Source of the DNA: Actinomycetes bacterium | Lineage (GTDB): Bacteria; Actinomycetota; Acidimicrobiia; Acidimicrobiales; SZUA-35 | Length of the DNA: 64,000 nt | Direction of reading: 5' to 3' | NCBI GenBank assembly: GCA_024276425.1 | Contig: JAJRXF010000180.1 | Span: 1 to 64,000 of the forward strand | The notes under the pieces: generated by a model | The model's input: only the letters and a program-made list of their open reading frames with translations | Database searches by the model: none | Told to the model about the DNA's origin: nothing | Made by a program: the position numbers and the translations under genes | Shown: positions 38,825 to 47,456 of the stretch, in pieces | How positions within the stretch are numbered: the stretch's first letter is position 1 | How the letters are laid out: each line of letters opens with the position of its first letter

Positions 38825-40380
38825 AGACCCCGGACATAGTCGATAGCCGCCTGAATGTATTCAGCCGGAAGGAGACCCGCAAAACTCGGCATCATCCCGG
38901 CGTTGCTTTGTCCACCGTCGCCATAACCTGCTCCAGCCTCCGCGCCATTGGAAACGAAGTTGAACTGGGCCCGGCTGGTTCGTTCCGGCATCTCGACAAT
39001 CGTACAGTCGCCACCAAGTCGACCATCGGCAAACTCAATAACCGTTCCCGAAAGACTTCGGGCATTCAGTCGAGGGGGATCGATGAAGTTGCCATCGGCA
39101 TCCACTTGGACTTTGAAACTTGGATCGAATGGATAGGCGTTGGCCGCTACTCCACCTGGTTCCCACAGTTTGGAGTTGTACCCACAGACAGCCAGGTCCC
39201 CATACTGTTCACCACTCAGGATCTGATAAGGAATGGGATTGCCGTCGGCGTCTGTCTCATCAGATATTGGCCTGCCGGTGTCATCAAGGCGAATTTCCTG
39301 GTTGTCCATCGACAAGTAGTATCTATATTCGACAATGTCGGGATCGGACGCGAGATAGCTGGGATGTCCCCCCTCAGGAGCCCAGGTCCCGTCCGGATTC
39401 TTCCACGCATCGTCGGGGAAGCGTTCGGTTATACCACCACACAAGCTGAAGCCAATTCCCGACGGATCACCACCACCACAACCAGCCACTCCAAGGGCCA
39501 ATGGATCGGTGCCAGCCTCACGCGGAATATCTGGTCCCAAAGACCAGCCAGCGGTATGGCAGCGAGCGCAACTTAGCGAGCCAGCCTTGAACCCACTGAA
39601 GTAGCCAAGATTGAACACTGCTTCGCCAATAGTGGAGAACTCACCGTCGTCGATTGATCGCTGGAGTTCGTCTCGAATCTCTTGGGCTAGTTCGTCGGCT
39701 GCTGCTTGAGCGGCCACGGAGTCTTCCTGCTGAGAAATGACAATGGGATCAAGCGTTTGCACCTGGAAGGTCTGAATGTACTCGATGATGTTTTGCACCT
39801 GTTGGCTCGTAAGGGGACCACCGCCAGGAGTGCCCCAAGCCGCCATCGGCGAACCGGGGCGCCCGTAATTGAGAATGTAGGTGACCTCTTCTTCGTCGTA
39901 GCGGTTGAAGATGTTATTCAACGCTGGCGCTTGCCATGTTGCATTCGCGATGAATTGACCGTCGGCGTCCTGTAACACATAGGGAGCCGAGCCGCCTACG
40001 CCACCAGCCGCATGGCAATTCACACACTGTGCTCCGCTCAGATAGCTACCTTCGCCTCGGCTCTCGAAATTCAACTGGTAGGCGTTGACGGCGCCCTCTT
40101 GCCGACCCGGTTCCGCCAGCCAATAGAAGGGAAGCGAGATGGAAACGACTGCCAAAAGCACTAAGGCGAAGCTGAGAGACTTGTCGAGCTTGGGTCCTTC
40201 AAGCTCTTCGTCGTTGAGGTAAGGAACCCGGTTGGCGGCAAGTTCGATTTCCGAGCCGAGTTCCGGTTTTGCTATGAAGACATTGCGAATAAAGAGCGCG
40301 ACAAAGGCAACGAGAACAACCACTGCCACGGTGAGGCCGATGCCGCGAAAACTCACGGCGAGAAGGACAGCGAAGGTCAT
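38821..40380 (-). CDS. Membrane-anchored diheme c-type cytochrome of the bc-type complex operon
   Basis: Two CXXCH motifs (CVNCH, CARCH), N-terminal TMs; adjacent to Rieske gene. Confidence 0.88.
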   Translation of the reverse strand: MTFAVLLAVSFRGIGLTVAVVVLVAFVALFIRNVFIAKPELGSEIELAANRVPYLNDEELEGPKLDKSLSFALVLLAVVSISLPFYWLAEPGRQEGAVNAYQLNFESRGEGSYLSGAQCVNCHAAGGVGGSAPYVLQDADGQFIANATWQAPALNNIFNRYDEEEVTYILNYGRPGSPMAAWGTPGGGPLTSQQVQNIIEYIQTFQVQTLDPIVISQQEDSVAAQAAADELAQEIRDELQRSIDDGEFSTIGEAVFNLGYFSGFKAGSLSCARCHTAGWSLGPDIPREAGTDPLALGVAGCGGGDPSGIGFSLCGGITERFPDDAWKNPDGTWAPEGGHPSYLASDPDIVEYRYYLSMDNQEIRLDDTGRPISDETDADGNPIPYQILSGEQYGDLAVCGYNSKLWEPGGVAANAYPFDPSFKVQVDADGNFIDPPRLNARSLSGTVIEFADGRLGGDCTIVEMPERTSRAQFNFVSNGAEAGAGYGDGGQSNAGMMPSFAGLLPAEYIQAAIDYVRGL

Positions 40381-41246
40381 TAGTGGCCTGCTCCTACACA
40401 GTTGGGGCCCTCAGCCTCTTGGCCGGTGGTGTTGGTGCCAATGGGCGGGCCGTTGATGATGATCCCGGTATCGACGACTAGTTCGTTTGCCGCGTTGATT
40501 TCCATGGGGAACCGATCCATGCCACGAGGGGCGGGGCCCCCCTTCTTTTCTCCGACACGGTTGTACTGGGAACCGTGACAGGGGCACTCAAACCATTGGG
40601 AGGTGCCGCATTCGGGAACCCGGCATCCAAGGTGGGGGCAAGTTTGCCATAAGGCCACGACACCTGCCTTCAGTCCCGGCGAAATCTGGTCATAAAAGCC
40701 ATAGGTGCTAGCTGCCTTAGCCAAAGCAAAGTCGGGATACTCGGTAACCCACATTCGACCTTCGGGAACGTAGAAGAATCCCCCACCAGCCTTGATTGAT
40801 GCCTTGATGTCGGGAATTCGACCGACATTGATCTTGGATCCGAAACCGCTGGATCCTTGTGGCCACAGGAAGGCAATGCTGGCTGCTCCGAATCCACTTA
40901 GCCCGACAATAAAGGTGAGCAAGATACTCCGATTCAGAAACTGGCGACGGGCGACACCCAACGTCTCAGGATCTGGCGGCACGTAGGCAACCGGGGCTGG
41001 GGCAGCAGCGCTCACCAGCTTGCCCGAGCGCTCCTCTTGGACAAATTGTTCGATGTCTCGACCCGACGTGGGGCGCGTTTGGGTGTCGGAGGACTCAAGA
41101 TCTAGGGCACCGCGATCTCTTTTGATGGCCTCACCAGAGAGCTGACCGATGGCTCCCTCGGTGTCTTTGCGTCGCATCGACGCCATGGTCCCAACAAGGG
41201 CGACCAAAGCGAGTAAGACGACACCTACCACGAGGACAATTTCCAT
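40380..41246 (-). CDS. Rieske [2Fe-2S] iron-sulfur protein (QcrA-like); start re-assigned to MEIVLVVG
   Basis: CPHLGCRVPECGTSQWFECPCHGSQYN. Confidence 0.92.
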   Translation of the reverse strand: MEIVLVVGVVLLALVALVGTMASMRRKDTEGAIGQLSGEAIKRDRGALDLESSDTQTRPTSGRDIEQFVQEERSGKLVSAAAPAPVAYVPPDPETLGVARRQFLNRSILLTFIVGLSGFGAASIAFLWPQGSSGFGSKINVGRIPDIKASIKAGGGFFYVPEGRMWVTEYPDFALAKAASTYGFYDQISPGLKAGVVALWQTCPHLGCRVPECGTSQWFECPCHGSQYNRVGEKKGGPAPRGMDRFPMEINAANELVVDTGIIINGPPIGTNTTGQEAEGPNCVGAGH

Positions 41247-41256
41247 GACTACCTCT

Positions 41257-41994
41257 CTAGAGCTCGAAGAATAGGCCGTCGGCCCACGGGAAGACGAAGT
41301 TGAAGCCGGGGCCACGGAAGAACGATCCGATCAAGACGAGCACCGACCAGAACATCATGAACGTGGTGAAAAGGCTGATGGCGAACTTGCGGTCCTCTGG
41401 CTTGTTGCTGGGGTTCTTGTCGATGTATGGCGCCATTGTCAGGATAATCAGGCCGATCCCGGGCACGGTTACCCCCGCCACCATCGGGTGGAACATGGTG
41501 AGCATTTCCTGCAGCCCCAGGAAGTACCAGGGGGCCTTGGACGGGTTAGGAGTCTCATTGAAGTTCGCCAAGATCAACAGCGGCGCGTTGACAAAGATGG
41601 AGAAGATGGTGAGAAAGGCGAGGCTGAACAACGCTGCACCGAATTCGACGATAATTAGGTGAGGCCAGACATGCACCTTGTCCATTGGCTTCATCTTGAT
41701 GTCTTGGATCGAACCAGACTTGACCACCGTGAGCAGCCGCTGGGTATGACCAGCGGCTCCAGTCATGACTGGGCCATCTGCGACCGCGGTGGCTGTGGCC
41801 ACCGCGGCGGCTGCACTCGGTGCGGCCGCCGCCGCCCCCTTGCCTTTGGCTGAGCGGGATCGCTCAAGCAAGTGGGCGGGAATTTTCGAGCCAGAATCGC
41901 TGGCTGCCAGCGCTGACTCGGGAGCCGCAGCCGATTCGGCCTTTTTCCTAGCCTCTGATGCTCTTTTTCGAAGGTGTTCGGGGATCTCGGTCAT
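41257..41994 (-). CDS. Cytochrome b C-terminal half (subunit IV-like), with long N-terminal extension carrying two IPxHLxxR motifs
   Basis: ANFNETPNPSKAPWYFLGLQEMLTMFHPMVAGVTVPGIGLIILTMAPYIDKNPSNKPEDRK. Confidence 0.88.
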   Translation of the reverse strand: MTEIPEHLRKRASEARKKAESAAAPESALAASDSGSKIPAHLLERSRSAKGKGAAAAAPSAAAAVATATAVADGPVMTGAAGHTQRLLTVVKSGSIQDIKMKPMDKVHVWPHLIIVEFGAALFSLAFLTIFSIFVNAPLLILANFNETPNPSKAPWYFLGLQEMLTMFHPMVAGVTVPGIGLIILTMAPYIDKNPSNKPEDRKFAISLFTTFMMFWSVLVLIGSFFRGPGFNFVFPWADGLFFEL

Positions 41995-42046
41995 TCGGTT
42001 GTTCCTCTATTCCGGCAATCGATTCGGTGAGTTGAAAGCTGCTGGC

Positions 42047-42838
42047 CTAGAGCGGGCCAGAGATTCCACCATCCTTGCGAACACGCCAGAAGTGAATAGC
42101 CATGAAGATAACAGTGACGAAGGGAAGCATGAGGACATGGAGCACATACCAACGAAGGAGTGTGTCGGTTCCGATTACTTTGCCTCCGAGGAGAACAAAT
42201 TTAACCTGCTCACCGAAGACCGGGGTGTAGCCCATCATGTTCGTGCCAACAGTCACCGCCCACAGAGCGAGTTGATCCCACGGAAGGAGGTAGCCGGTGA
42301 AGGAAAGAAGCAGGGTGAACTGGAGCAGCATTGTGCCAATAACCCAGTTGAATTCTCGGGGCGCCTTGTAGGCCCCATGGTAAAAGACCCTGGCCATGTG
42401 GAGAAATACACTGAGCACCATGAGGTGAGCGCCCCAGCGGTGCATGTTTCGTACGAGGAGACCAAAGGTGACCGACGTCTGCAAGGTATAGATGTCTCCC
42501 CAAGCGGCGGCGGCCGTGGGACGATAGAAAAACATCAAAAAAATGCCTGTCACCGTCAAGATAATGAACAAGAAGAAACTCAAGCCGCCGAGACACAAGG
42601 TGTAGGACACCTTGACCGCGTGGCGCTTCACCTTGACCGGATGCAGGTGATAGAGCACCGAGTTCATGATCACATACGAGCGATTCCGGGGACTGTCGGT
42701 ATAGCCCTTACGAAAGATGGAGCCTGGGCGAAAAATGGAGTTCCAAACCTGACCGCCCTGCACGCTGTTCATCGTGTCCGTCAGTTGAGTTGCTGCTTTT
42801 TCAGCCATCGAGGGCTTGTCTTGAATCGACTTTGCCAT
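42047..42838 (-). CDS. Cytochrome b N-terminal half (b6-like); start re-assigned to MAKSIQDKP
   Basis: VRNMHRWGAHLMVLSVFLHMARVFYHGAYKAPREFNWVIGTMLLQFTLLLSFTGYLLPWDQLALWAVTVG; paired His in predicted TM helices. Confidence 0.92.
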   Translation of the reverse strand: MAKSIQDKPSMAEKAATQLTDTMNSVQGGQVWNSIFRPGSIFRKGYTDSPRNRSYVIMNSVLYHLHPVKVKRHAVKVSYTLCLGGLSFFLFIILTVTGIFLMFFYRPTAAAAWGDIYTLQTSVTFGLLVRNMHRWGAHLMVLSVFLHMARVFYHGAYKAPREFNWVIGTMLLQFTLLLSFTGYLLPWDQLALWAVTVGTNMMGYTPVFGEQVKFVLLGGKVIGTDTLLRWYVLHVLMLPFVTVIFMAIHFWRVRKDGGISGPL

Positions 42839-42899
42839 GGAGATTCCTGTGGTAAGTATCGAGGGAAGTAGGGGAACGAAAAGGGGGAACGAAAAGGAG

Positions 42900-43316
42900 T
42901 TAGCCGAGGCGCATGCCATAGCCATAGCCATGGGACGGCGTGCGCTGGTGGTGGTCGCCAGTAGGACTGGCGTCGGAAATCTTGCCGAGGATGATTACCC
43001 CGGTCGGGCAACGGTCAACGCACAGAGCGCAACGGGTGCACACGTCGTCGTCGATCGTGAAGATGAAGGCATCGGCGGGGTCGTCGCCAGGCCGGGCAAT
43101 ACCGAAACTCTCCGCCACGGAGTCGGTTTTTTGCATGTGGATACATTTCCATGGACAGATGTCCACGCAACCCTCGCAGGTAATGCATTCTGATTGGTCG
43201 ATATGGATGAACTGTTTCGGTTTGACGGCCCGAGCCAAATAGTCTGCGTCAACCTCAACCAAAACATAGTCGTCCCGGAATTCGGGAAGCGGGGGATTTG
43301 CGTCGGTGTAGCCCAT
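42900..43316 (-). CDS. 2x[4Fe-4S] ferredoxin-like protein in the bc-type operon; start re-assigned to MGYTDANPP
   Basis: CITCEGCVDICPWKC and CTRCALCVDRCP motifs. Confidence 0.88.
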   Translation of the reverse strand: MGYTDANPPLPEFRDDYVLVEVDADYLARAVKPKQFIHIDQSECITCEGCVDICPWKCIHMQKTDSVAESFGIARPGDDPADAFIFTIDDDVCTRCALCVDRCPTGVIILGKISDASPTGDHHQRTPSHGYGYGMRLG

Positions 43317-43324
43317 CGAACCGG

Positions 43325-43768
43325 TCAGCCCCGCTTTACCAATGGACGGCCATAGGTGCTCTTGGCCACGTCGGCACCCGCCTTGGACTTGCCCCGAGAC
43401 TGCCACGACCCCCACATCCCAGACATGATACCGAGGAAGATGATGTAGATGAGCGCTGCCACCGAATCAGAGATTACTCGGCGGGTAATATCGAAGGGGA
43501 GCCAGCCTCCCTGGCTCTGGGGGCGGACAATGTCGCCCCAGCCAAAGACAAACTTGTCGGAGCGGAAACTCCACTCGTTTTCTGCCAACGTCAGCCACTG
43601 ATGCGGGACGATGCCGAAAACAATGAACATCAGAAAGAAAATGTAGGCAGAAAACAATGCTGCCTCGCCCCAGGTCATGGTGGCACCAACGGGGCGCCGC
43701 TTGGAATACCGCCAAATGCCAGCGGCCATGAGCACGGAGATGAGTACCGACACCACTAGGGCAACCAT
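43325..43768 (-). CDS. Membrane protein of unknown function, first gene of the bc-type operon
   Basis: 147 aa, predicted TMs (MVALVVSVLISVLMAAGIW; ALFSAYIFFLMFIVFGIVPHQW; VAALIYIIFLGIMSGMW), Lys-rich C-terminus. Confidence 0.75.
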   Translation of the reverse strand: MVALVVSVLISVLMAAGIWRYSKRRPVGATMTWGEAALFSAYIFFLMFIVFGIVPHQWLTLAENEWSFRSDKFVFGWGDIVRPQSQGGWLPFDITRRVISDSVAALIYIIFLGIMSGMWGSWQSRGKSKAGADVAKSTYGRPLVKRG

Positions 43769-43787
43769 TGGCGAGAACTCCTCGTTT

Positions 43788-43813
43788 ACTGCGATCGAAC
43801 GCTACTGCGATCG
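43788..43813. repeat. Perfect 10-bp direct repeat ACTGCGATCG, 16 bp apart, just upstream of the bc-type operon
   Basis: actgcgatcg at 43788-43797 and 43804-43813. Confidence 0.85.
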
Positions 43814-44175
43814 GGGCGGACTAGGGACTGGGGGCTGCACCCTCTCTCGCATGAGCGAGATTGAGCGCGGTTTTGATCGGCTGACACAGATCAACGTGTG
43901 CATAATCTACATCGCCAAAGGCTCGACATGACAAACTCATCGAGACCTTCATCGAATGGTCGCTATTTGTTTGCGCTTACAAGGGGCGCTTACCGGGCAA
44001 TGTCAGCTACCTCGACAGGCAAACCACCGGAGCATCCGACGCGAGAAGGTGTAGCACGACTTGGTTCCAACTACCGTCATGAGTCGAAAATTCAGGACGA
44101 AGAGATCGTGGTCGCGGGAAGTTTCGGCCTAGAGTTAGCCAGCCTGTACCCGCATGATTTGAGTGAGAGCATTCC

Positions 44176-44991
44176 GTGACCGAGATCCCTGAACATCTCC
44201 TGAAACGCAGCAAGTCGGCCAAGGGCCAAAAAACGGGTGATGGCCCAGCTTCGACCGCCGAGTCAAGCTCGAGTGCGGTTACTCCCGCCGCGAGTGAGAC
44301 CCCGGCTCCTTCGGGCCCTCCGGCCATTGCTGCAGCAGCCGCCGCTATTCCCAAGGACGTCGAACCCGCACCTGCCGCCCCAGAGCCACATTACGTTGCC
44401 GCGTCCCGGGCTCGAAACCGGATCCCGATGTGGGCCCTCCCGTTAGTATTCGCCTTGCCCATCTGGGCTCTGTCTTATGCTGGCACCATGCAGCTTCCAC
44501 CAACGGAAGACTTATTGTTTGTCGACGCGGCCCAGGCGTACTCAAGTTGTGCGTCATGCCACGGAGCCACCGGAGGCGGCGGCGTCGGCTACGCCCTCAG
44601 CGGCGGCGAAGTTCTGCAGACCTTTCCCGAACCCGTTGATCAGATGGCCTATGTTGCCCGAGGCTCCGCAGCCATTGCCGGAGAAACCTACGGTGCCAAT
44701 GGTCGCCGAGTGGCGGGTGAACTTGGCGTAATGCCTGCCCACAAGGACACCTACACGCTTCTCGAACTCGAACTTGTGGTCTTCTACGAGCGGGCAATCT
44801 TGTCCGAGGAGGACACAACCGATGCGTCCTATCTGGAGTGGATGGACAACCTCCGGGAACGGATCGAAGCGAACGAACAAGACCCTATTGACCTTGACCA
44901 ACTCCTGGGCTGCGCCGATCCCGCAATCACCCCTGGAGGCGGAGGCGGAGGCGGAGGCCCGGAGTGCCCCGGACCTGCCTCAGCGGGCTGA
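44176..44991 (+). CDS. Membrane-anchored monoheme c-type cytochrome with IPEHLLKRS N-terminus and Gly-rich C-terminus
   Basis: MTEIPEHLLKRSKSAKG..., TM WALPLVFALPIWALSYAGT, CASCH heme motif, GGGGGGGG near C-terminus; divergent from the bc operon. Confidence 0.82.
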   Translation: MTEIPEHLLKRSKSAKGQKTGDGPASTAESSSSAVTPAASETPAPSGPPAIAAAAAAIPKDVEPAPAAPEPHYVAASRARNRIPMWALPLVFALPIWALSYAGTMQLPPTEDLLFVDAAQAYSSCASCHGATGGGGVGYALSGGEVLQTFPEPVDQMAYVARGSAAIAGETYGANGRRVAGELGVMPAHKDTYTLLELELVVFYERAILSEEDTTDASYLEWMDNLRERIEANEQDPIDLDQLLGCADPAITPGGGGGGGGPECPGPASAG

Positions 44992-45073
44992 AACCATTCC
45001 TTCATCTGACGCTAACCTTCAACTAGTCAAGAAGTCTGATGGTCTGCGTCAGAGTTAGCCGTGTCTCCCAAGT

Positions 45074-47431
45074 TTGCTCAACTGGAGGACCCCTCGCTCA
45101 AACAGAGGACCCCTCTATGCCGATAAGGAACTTGTGATCGCACGCCCCCAACTTTTTCTCCCGCTAATCTCCTTCGCCCTTCTTATTGGCTCAACCCTGT
45201 CCGCCGTTGAGCCAGTTGGGGCCACACAACCAGCGCCAACAGACCAGCTCACCAACGAGAACCCAGACGTCCCCTTTATTGTGGATGTCTGGGATCCAAC
45301 CATCGATGCCGGGTCCGAAGCAGTACAGGAGGCGATGATGGCCTCCCTGGCCAAGGCGGACTCTTTGGCGAGAGCGGCAACCATCAATCTCCCACCGGGA
45401 CAGACCGCGCTGCGAGCCTCGGCCATTGGTGGCCAAATATCGGTCAGGTTCAAGAACTCGACGCCACCCGACGTTCAGAACATTGTTAACACCGCTGCAG
45501 CCGACTGGAACGCCGTACTCAATATTCCCAGCGGCGCCCCAGTCGAAATTGATTTCTACTGGCAGCCCCTTGATCCGGGTTTCCTGGGATCATCTCGCCC
45601 CACCTATATCGAACGTCTGGCCAGCCTGCCAACCCTGGACTACTACCCGGTTTCTTTGGCCAACGCTCTCCTGGACACAGACCTCCGACCCGACGACGCC
45701 GAAATCGAGATCGCTGTTGCCTCCAACCTCTACAATGTCTCCAACGGCTGGTATGCGGGAACGGGGCCAGTTCCCTTTGACCGGCGCGACTTGTATTCGA
45801 CCATGGTGCATGAAATTGGTCATGGGCTCGGCTTTATCGGAACCGCCAGGAAACCAACGGCCGGCCAGCCAACACTTGATCAGATCCCGATGGTCTTTGA
45901 CCGCCTTGCCCGCTACAACGGTGCGCCCATCGTAGGGATTCCCAACCTCAGCTCGGCTCTAACCTCAAACAACCTTCACATCAATCTCGGTGGCGAACGT
46001 CTGCTCCAACTCTACGCTCCGGGCTCATTCGTCAATGGCAGCAGCTTTTCCCACCTCGACGAGAAGTACCAGCCTGGCCAGCCAGGCTCGATGATGACGC
46101 CAGCTCTTGGACGTGGTCAGACCGACCGGAGGATTGACGCTGCGGTTCTCGGGGTGATGCTCGGTATTGGCTGGGATGTCAAAGCCAATCCTTTGACCCC
46201 AACATCACTCAGTGTGACGTCTCAATCCCAACAACTCACGGCGAACTGGTCGGTCGATCTCAGCCAGTCGGGACTTCCCCCCACAGGCTATGTTGTCCAG
46301 GTCGCTCAGGGCTCCTCGGTTATCGCCTCCAATAGTCTTTCCTGGGAGTCAAGTTCAACCACAATCGGTGGACTCACGAATTTCGAGGACTATGAGCTAG
46401 AAGTGAATGCGATTGCTGGCAACGGCTCGATGTCCAGCTTTTCCGTCCGTACCGTTGGCCACCCGTACCTGGTGAGGGCAACTGGCGGTGGTCTAACCCG
46501 GACTCTGAGTTGGGAGCCTATGAACTCGCCAGGAACAAATGGTGCTACCTATAGCGTTGAGCGATCAAAGGACGGAGGTCCTTTCCATCCAGTCGGTTCC
46601 ACCACTGGGACCAGCCTGTTCGATCCAGCACTCACACCAGGCGTCTTTCAGTATCGGGTCACCGGATCCTCGGCTGGCGGAACCAGTATTTCAGCCCGCT
46701 CGCTGTTTGTGGGTGCAACCACCACGACCGTGAGGCCATTCTCACTCGACGGTCAGGTTGCTCGGCTCTATCGGGCCTATTTTGACCGTGAACCGGATGC
46801 ATCGGGCATGGCCTACTGGCTGGACCGGCGGGCCGGTGGTCTGACCTTGGAGGCAATGTCGGCTGGGTTCGCCAGTGGACCGGAGTTTGCAGCCACCTAC
46901 GGTTCGCTCAGCAACGCCGATTTCGTCAACCTGGTTTATACCAAAGTGATCGGTCGGTCCGCTGACCCTGAGGGCTTCAACTACTGGCTCAATCAACTCA
47001 ATGATGGCATGAGCCGCGGAGCCATGATGGTTGGATTCTCTGATGCCCCCGAATACATCGCCGCAACCGGAACCGTCGCTCCTCAAACCTCCGTCGAAGC
47101 TAGCGTCTACCGACTTTATGTGGCGTACTTCCTGCGGGCGCCCGACTCCCCAGGCTTTGACTACTGGGTCAGCCAGGCAACCTCAGGCACGTCCATCCCG
47201 GCCATCTCGGCCCAGTTCGCCACCAGTCCGGAGTTTCTAAATCGATACGGATCGGTTGACAATGAGGACTTCGTCAACCTGATCTACCAAAACGTTCTGA
47301 CCCGCCAGCCTGATGCCGCTGGCTTTGAGCACTGGACCAGCCAGCTCAATGCCGGGGCGTCGCGGGGTGAACTCATGGTTGGGTTCTCCAACAGCAAGGA
47401 GTTCCTGCTGGCCACTGGCACCCTGCCCTAG
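45074..47431 (+). CDS. Secreted zincin-type metalloprotease-like protein with FN3-like region and DUF4214-like repeats; true start probably GTG at 45134
   Basis: HEIGHGLGFIG zinc motif; repeated 'VARLYRAYFDREPDASGMAYWLDRR...FASGPEFAATYGSLSNADFVNLVYTKVIGRSADPEGFNYWLNQL'; signal-like VIARPQLFLPLISFALLIGSTLSA. Confidence 0.8.
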   Translation: MLNWRTPRSNRGPLYADKELVIARPQLFLPLISFALLIGSTLSAVEPVGATQPAPTDQLTNENPDVPFIVDVWDPTIDAGSEAVQEAMMASLAKADSLARAATINLPPGQTALRASAIGGQISVRFKNSTPPDVQNIVNTAAADWNAVLNIPSGAPVEIDFYWQPLDPGFLGSSRPTYIERLASLPTLDYYPVSLANALLDTDLRPDDAEIEIAVASNLYNVSNGWYAGTGPVPFDRRDLYSTMVHEIGHGLGFIGTARKPTAGQPTLDQIPMVFDRLARYNGAPIVGIPNLSSALTSNNLHINLGGERLLQLYAPGSFVNGSSFSHLDEKYQPGQPGSMMTPALGRGQTDRRIDAAVLGVMLGIGWDVKANPLTPTSLSVTSQSQQLTANWSVDLSQSGLPPTGYVVQVAQGSSVIASNSLSWESSSTTIGGLTNFEDYELEVNAIAGNGSMSSFSVRTVGHPYLVRATGGGLTRTLSWEPMNSPGTNGATYSVERSKDGGPFHPVGSTTGTSLFDPALTPGVFQYRVTGSSAGGTSISARSLFVGATTTTVRPFSLDGQVARLYRAYFDREPDASGMAYWLDRRAGGLTLEAMSAGFASGPEFAATYGSLSNADFVNLVYTKVIGRSADPEGFNYWLNQLNDGMSRGAMMVGFSDAPEYIAATGTVAPQTSVEASVYRLYVAYFLRAPDSPGFDYWVSQATSGTSIPAISAQFATSPEFLNRYGSVDNEDFVNLIYQNVLTRQPDAAGFEHWTSQLNAGASRGELMVGFSNSKEFLLATGTLP
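45076..45115. repeat. 20-bp imperfect tandem duplication (GCTCAA...GAGGACCCCTC)
   Basis: gctcaactggaggacccctc at 45076-45095 and gctcaaacagaggacccctc at 45096-45115, 17/20 identical. Confidence 0.85.
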
Positions 47432-47456
47432 ATGAAACCACTTTGGTGGCCATTGG

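Noticed and set aside
41765-42871. 368-aa plus-strand ORF
   Set aside because: Antisense to both cytochrome b halves; no credible start site or domain.
43898-44179. 93-aa ORF ending at the cytochrome c start
   Set aside because: Lies in the divergent regulatory region, low-complexity hydrophilic translation, no family recognised; kept as non-coding.
45007-45055. Inverted repeat CTGACGC...GCGTCAG as a terminator for cytochrome c
   Set aside because: Loop is long and there is no T-tract; too weak to call.
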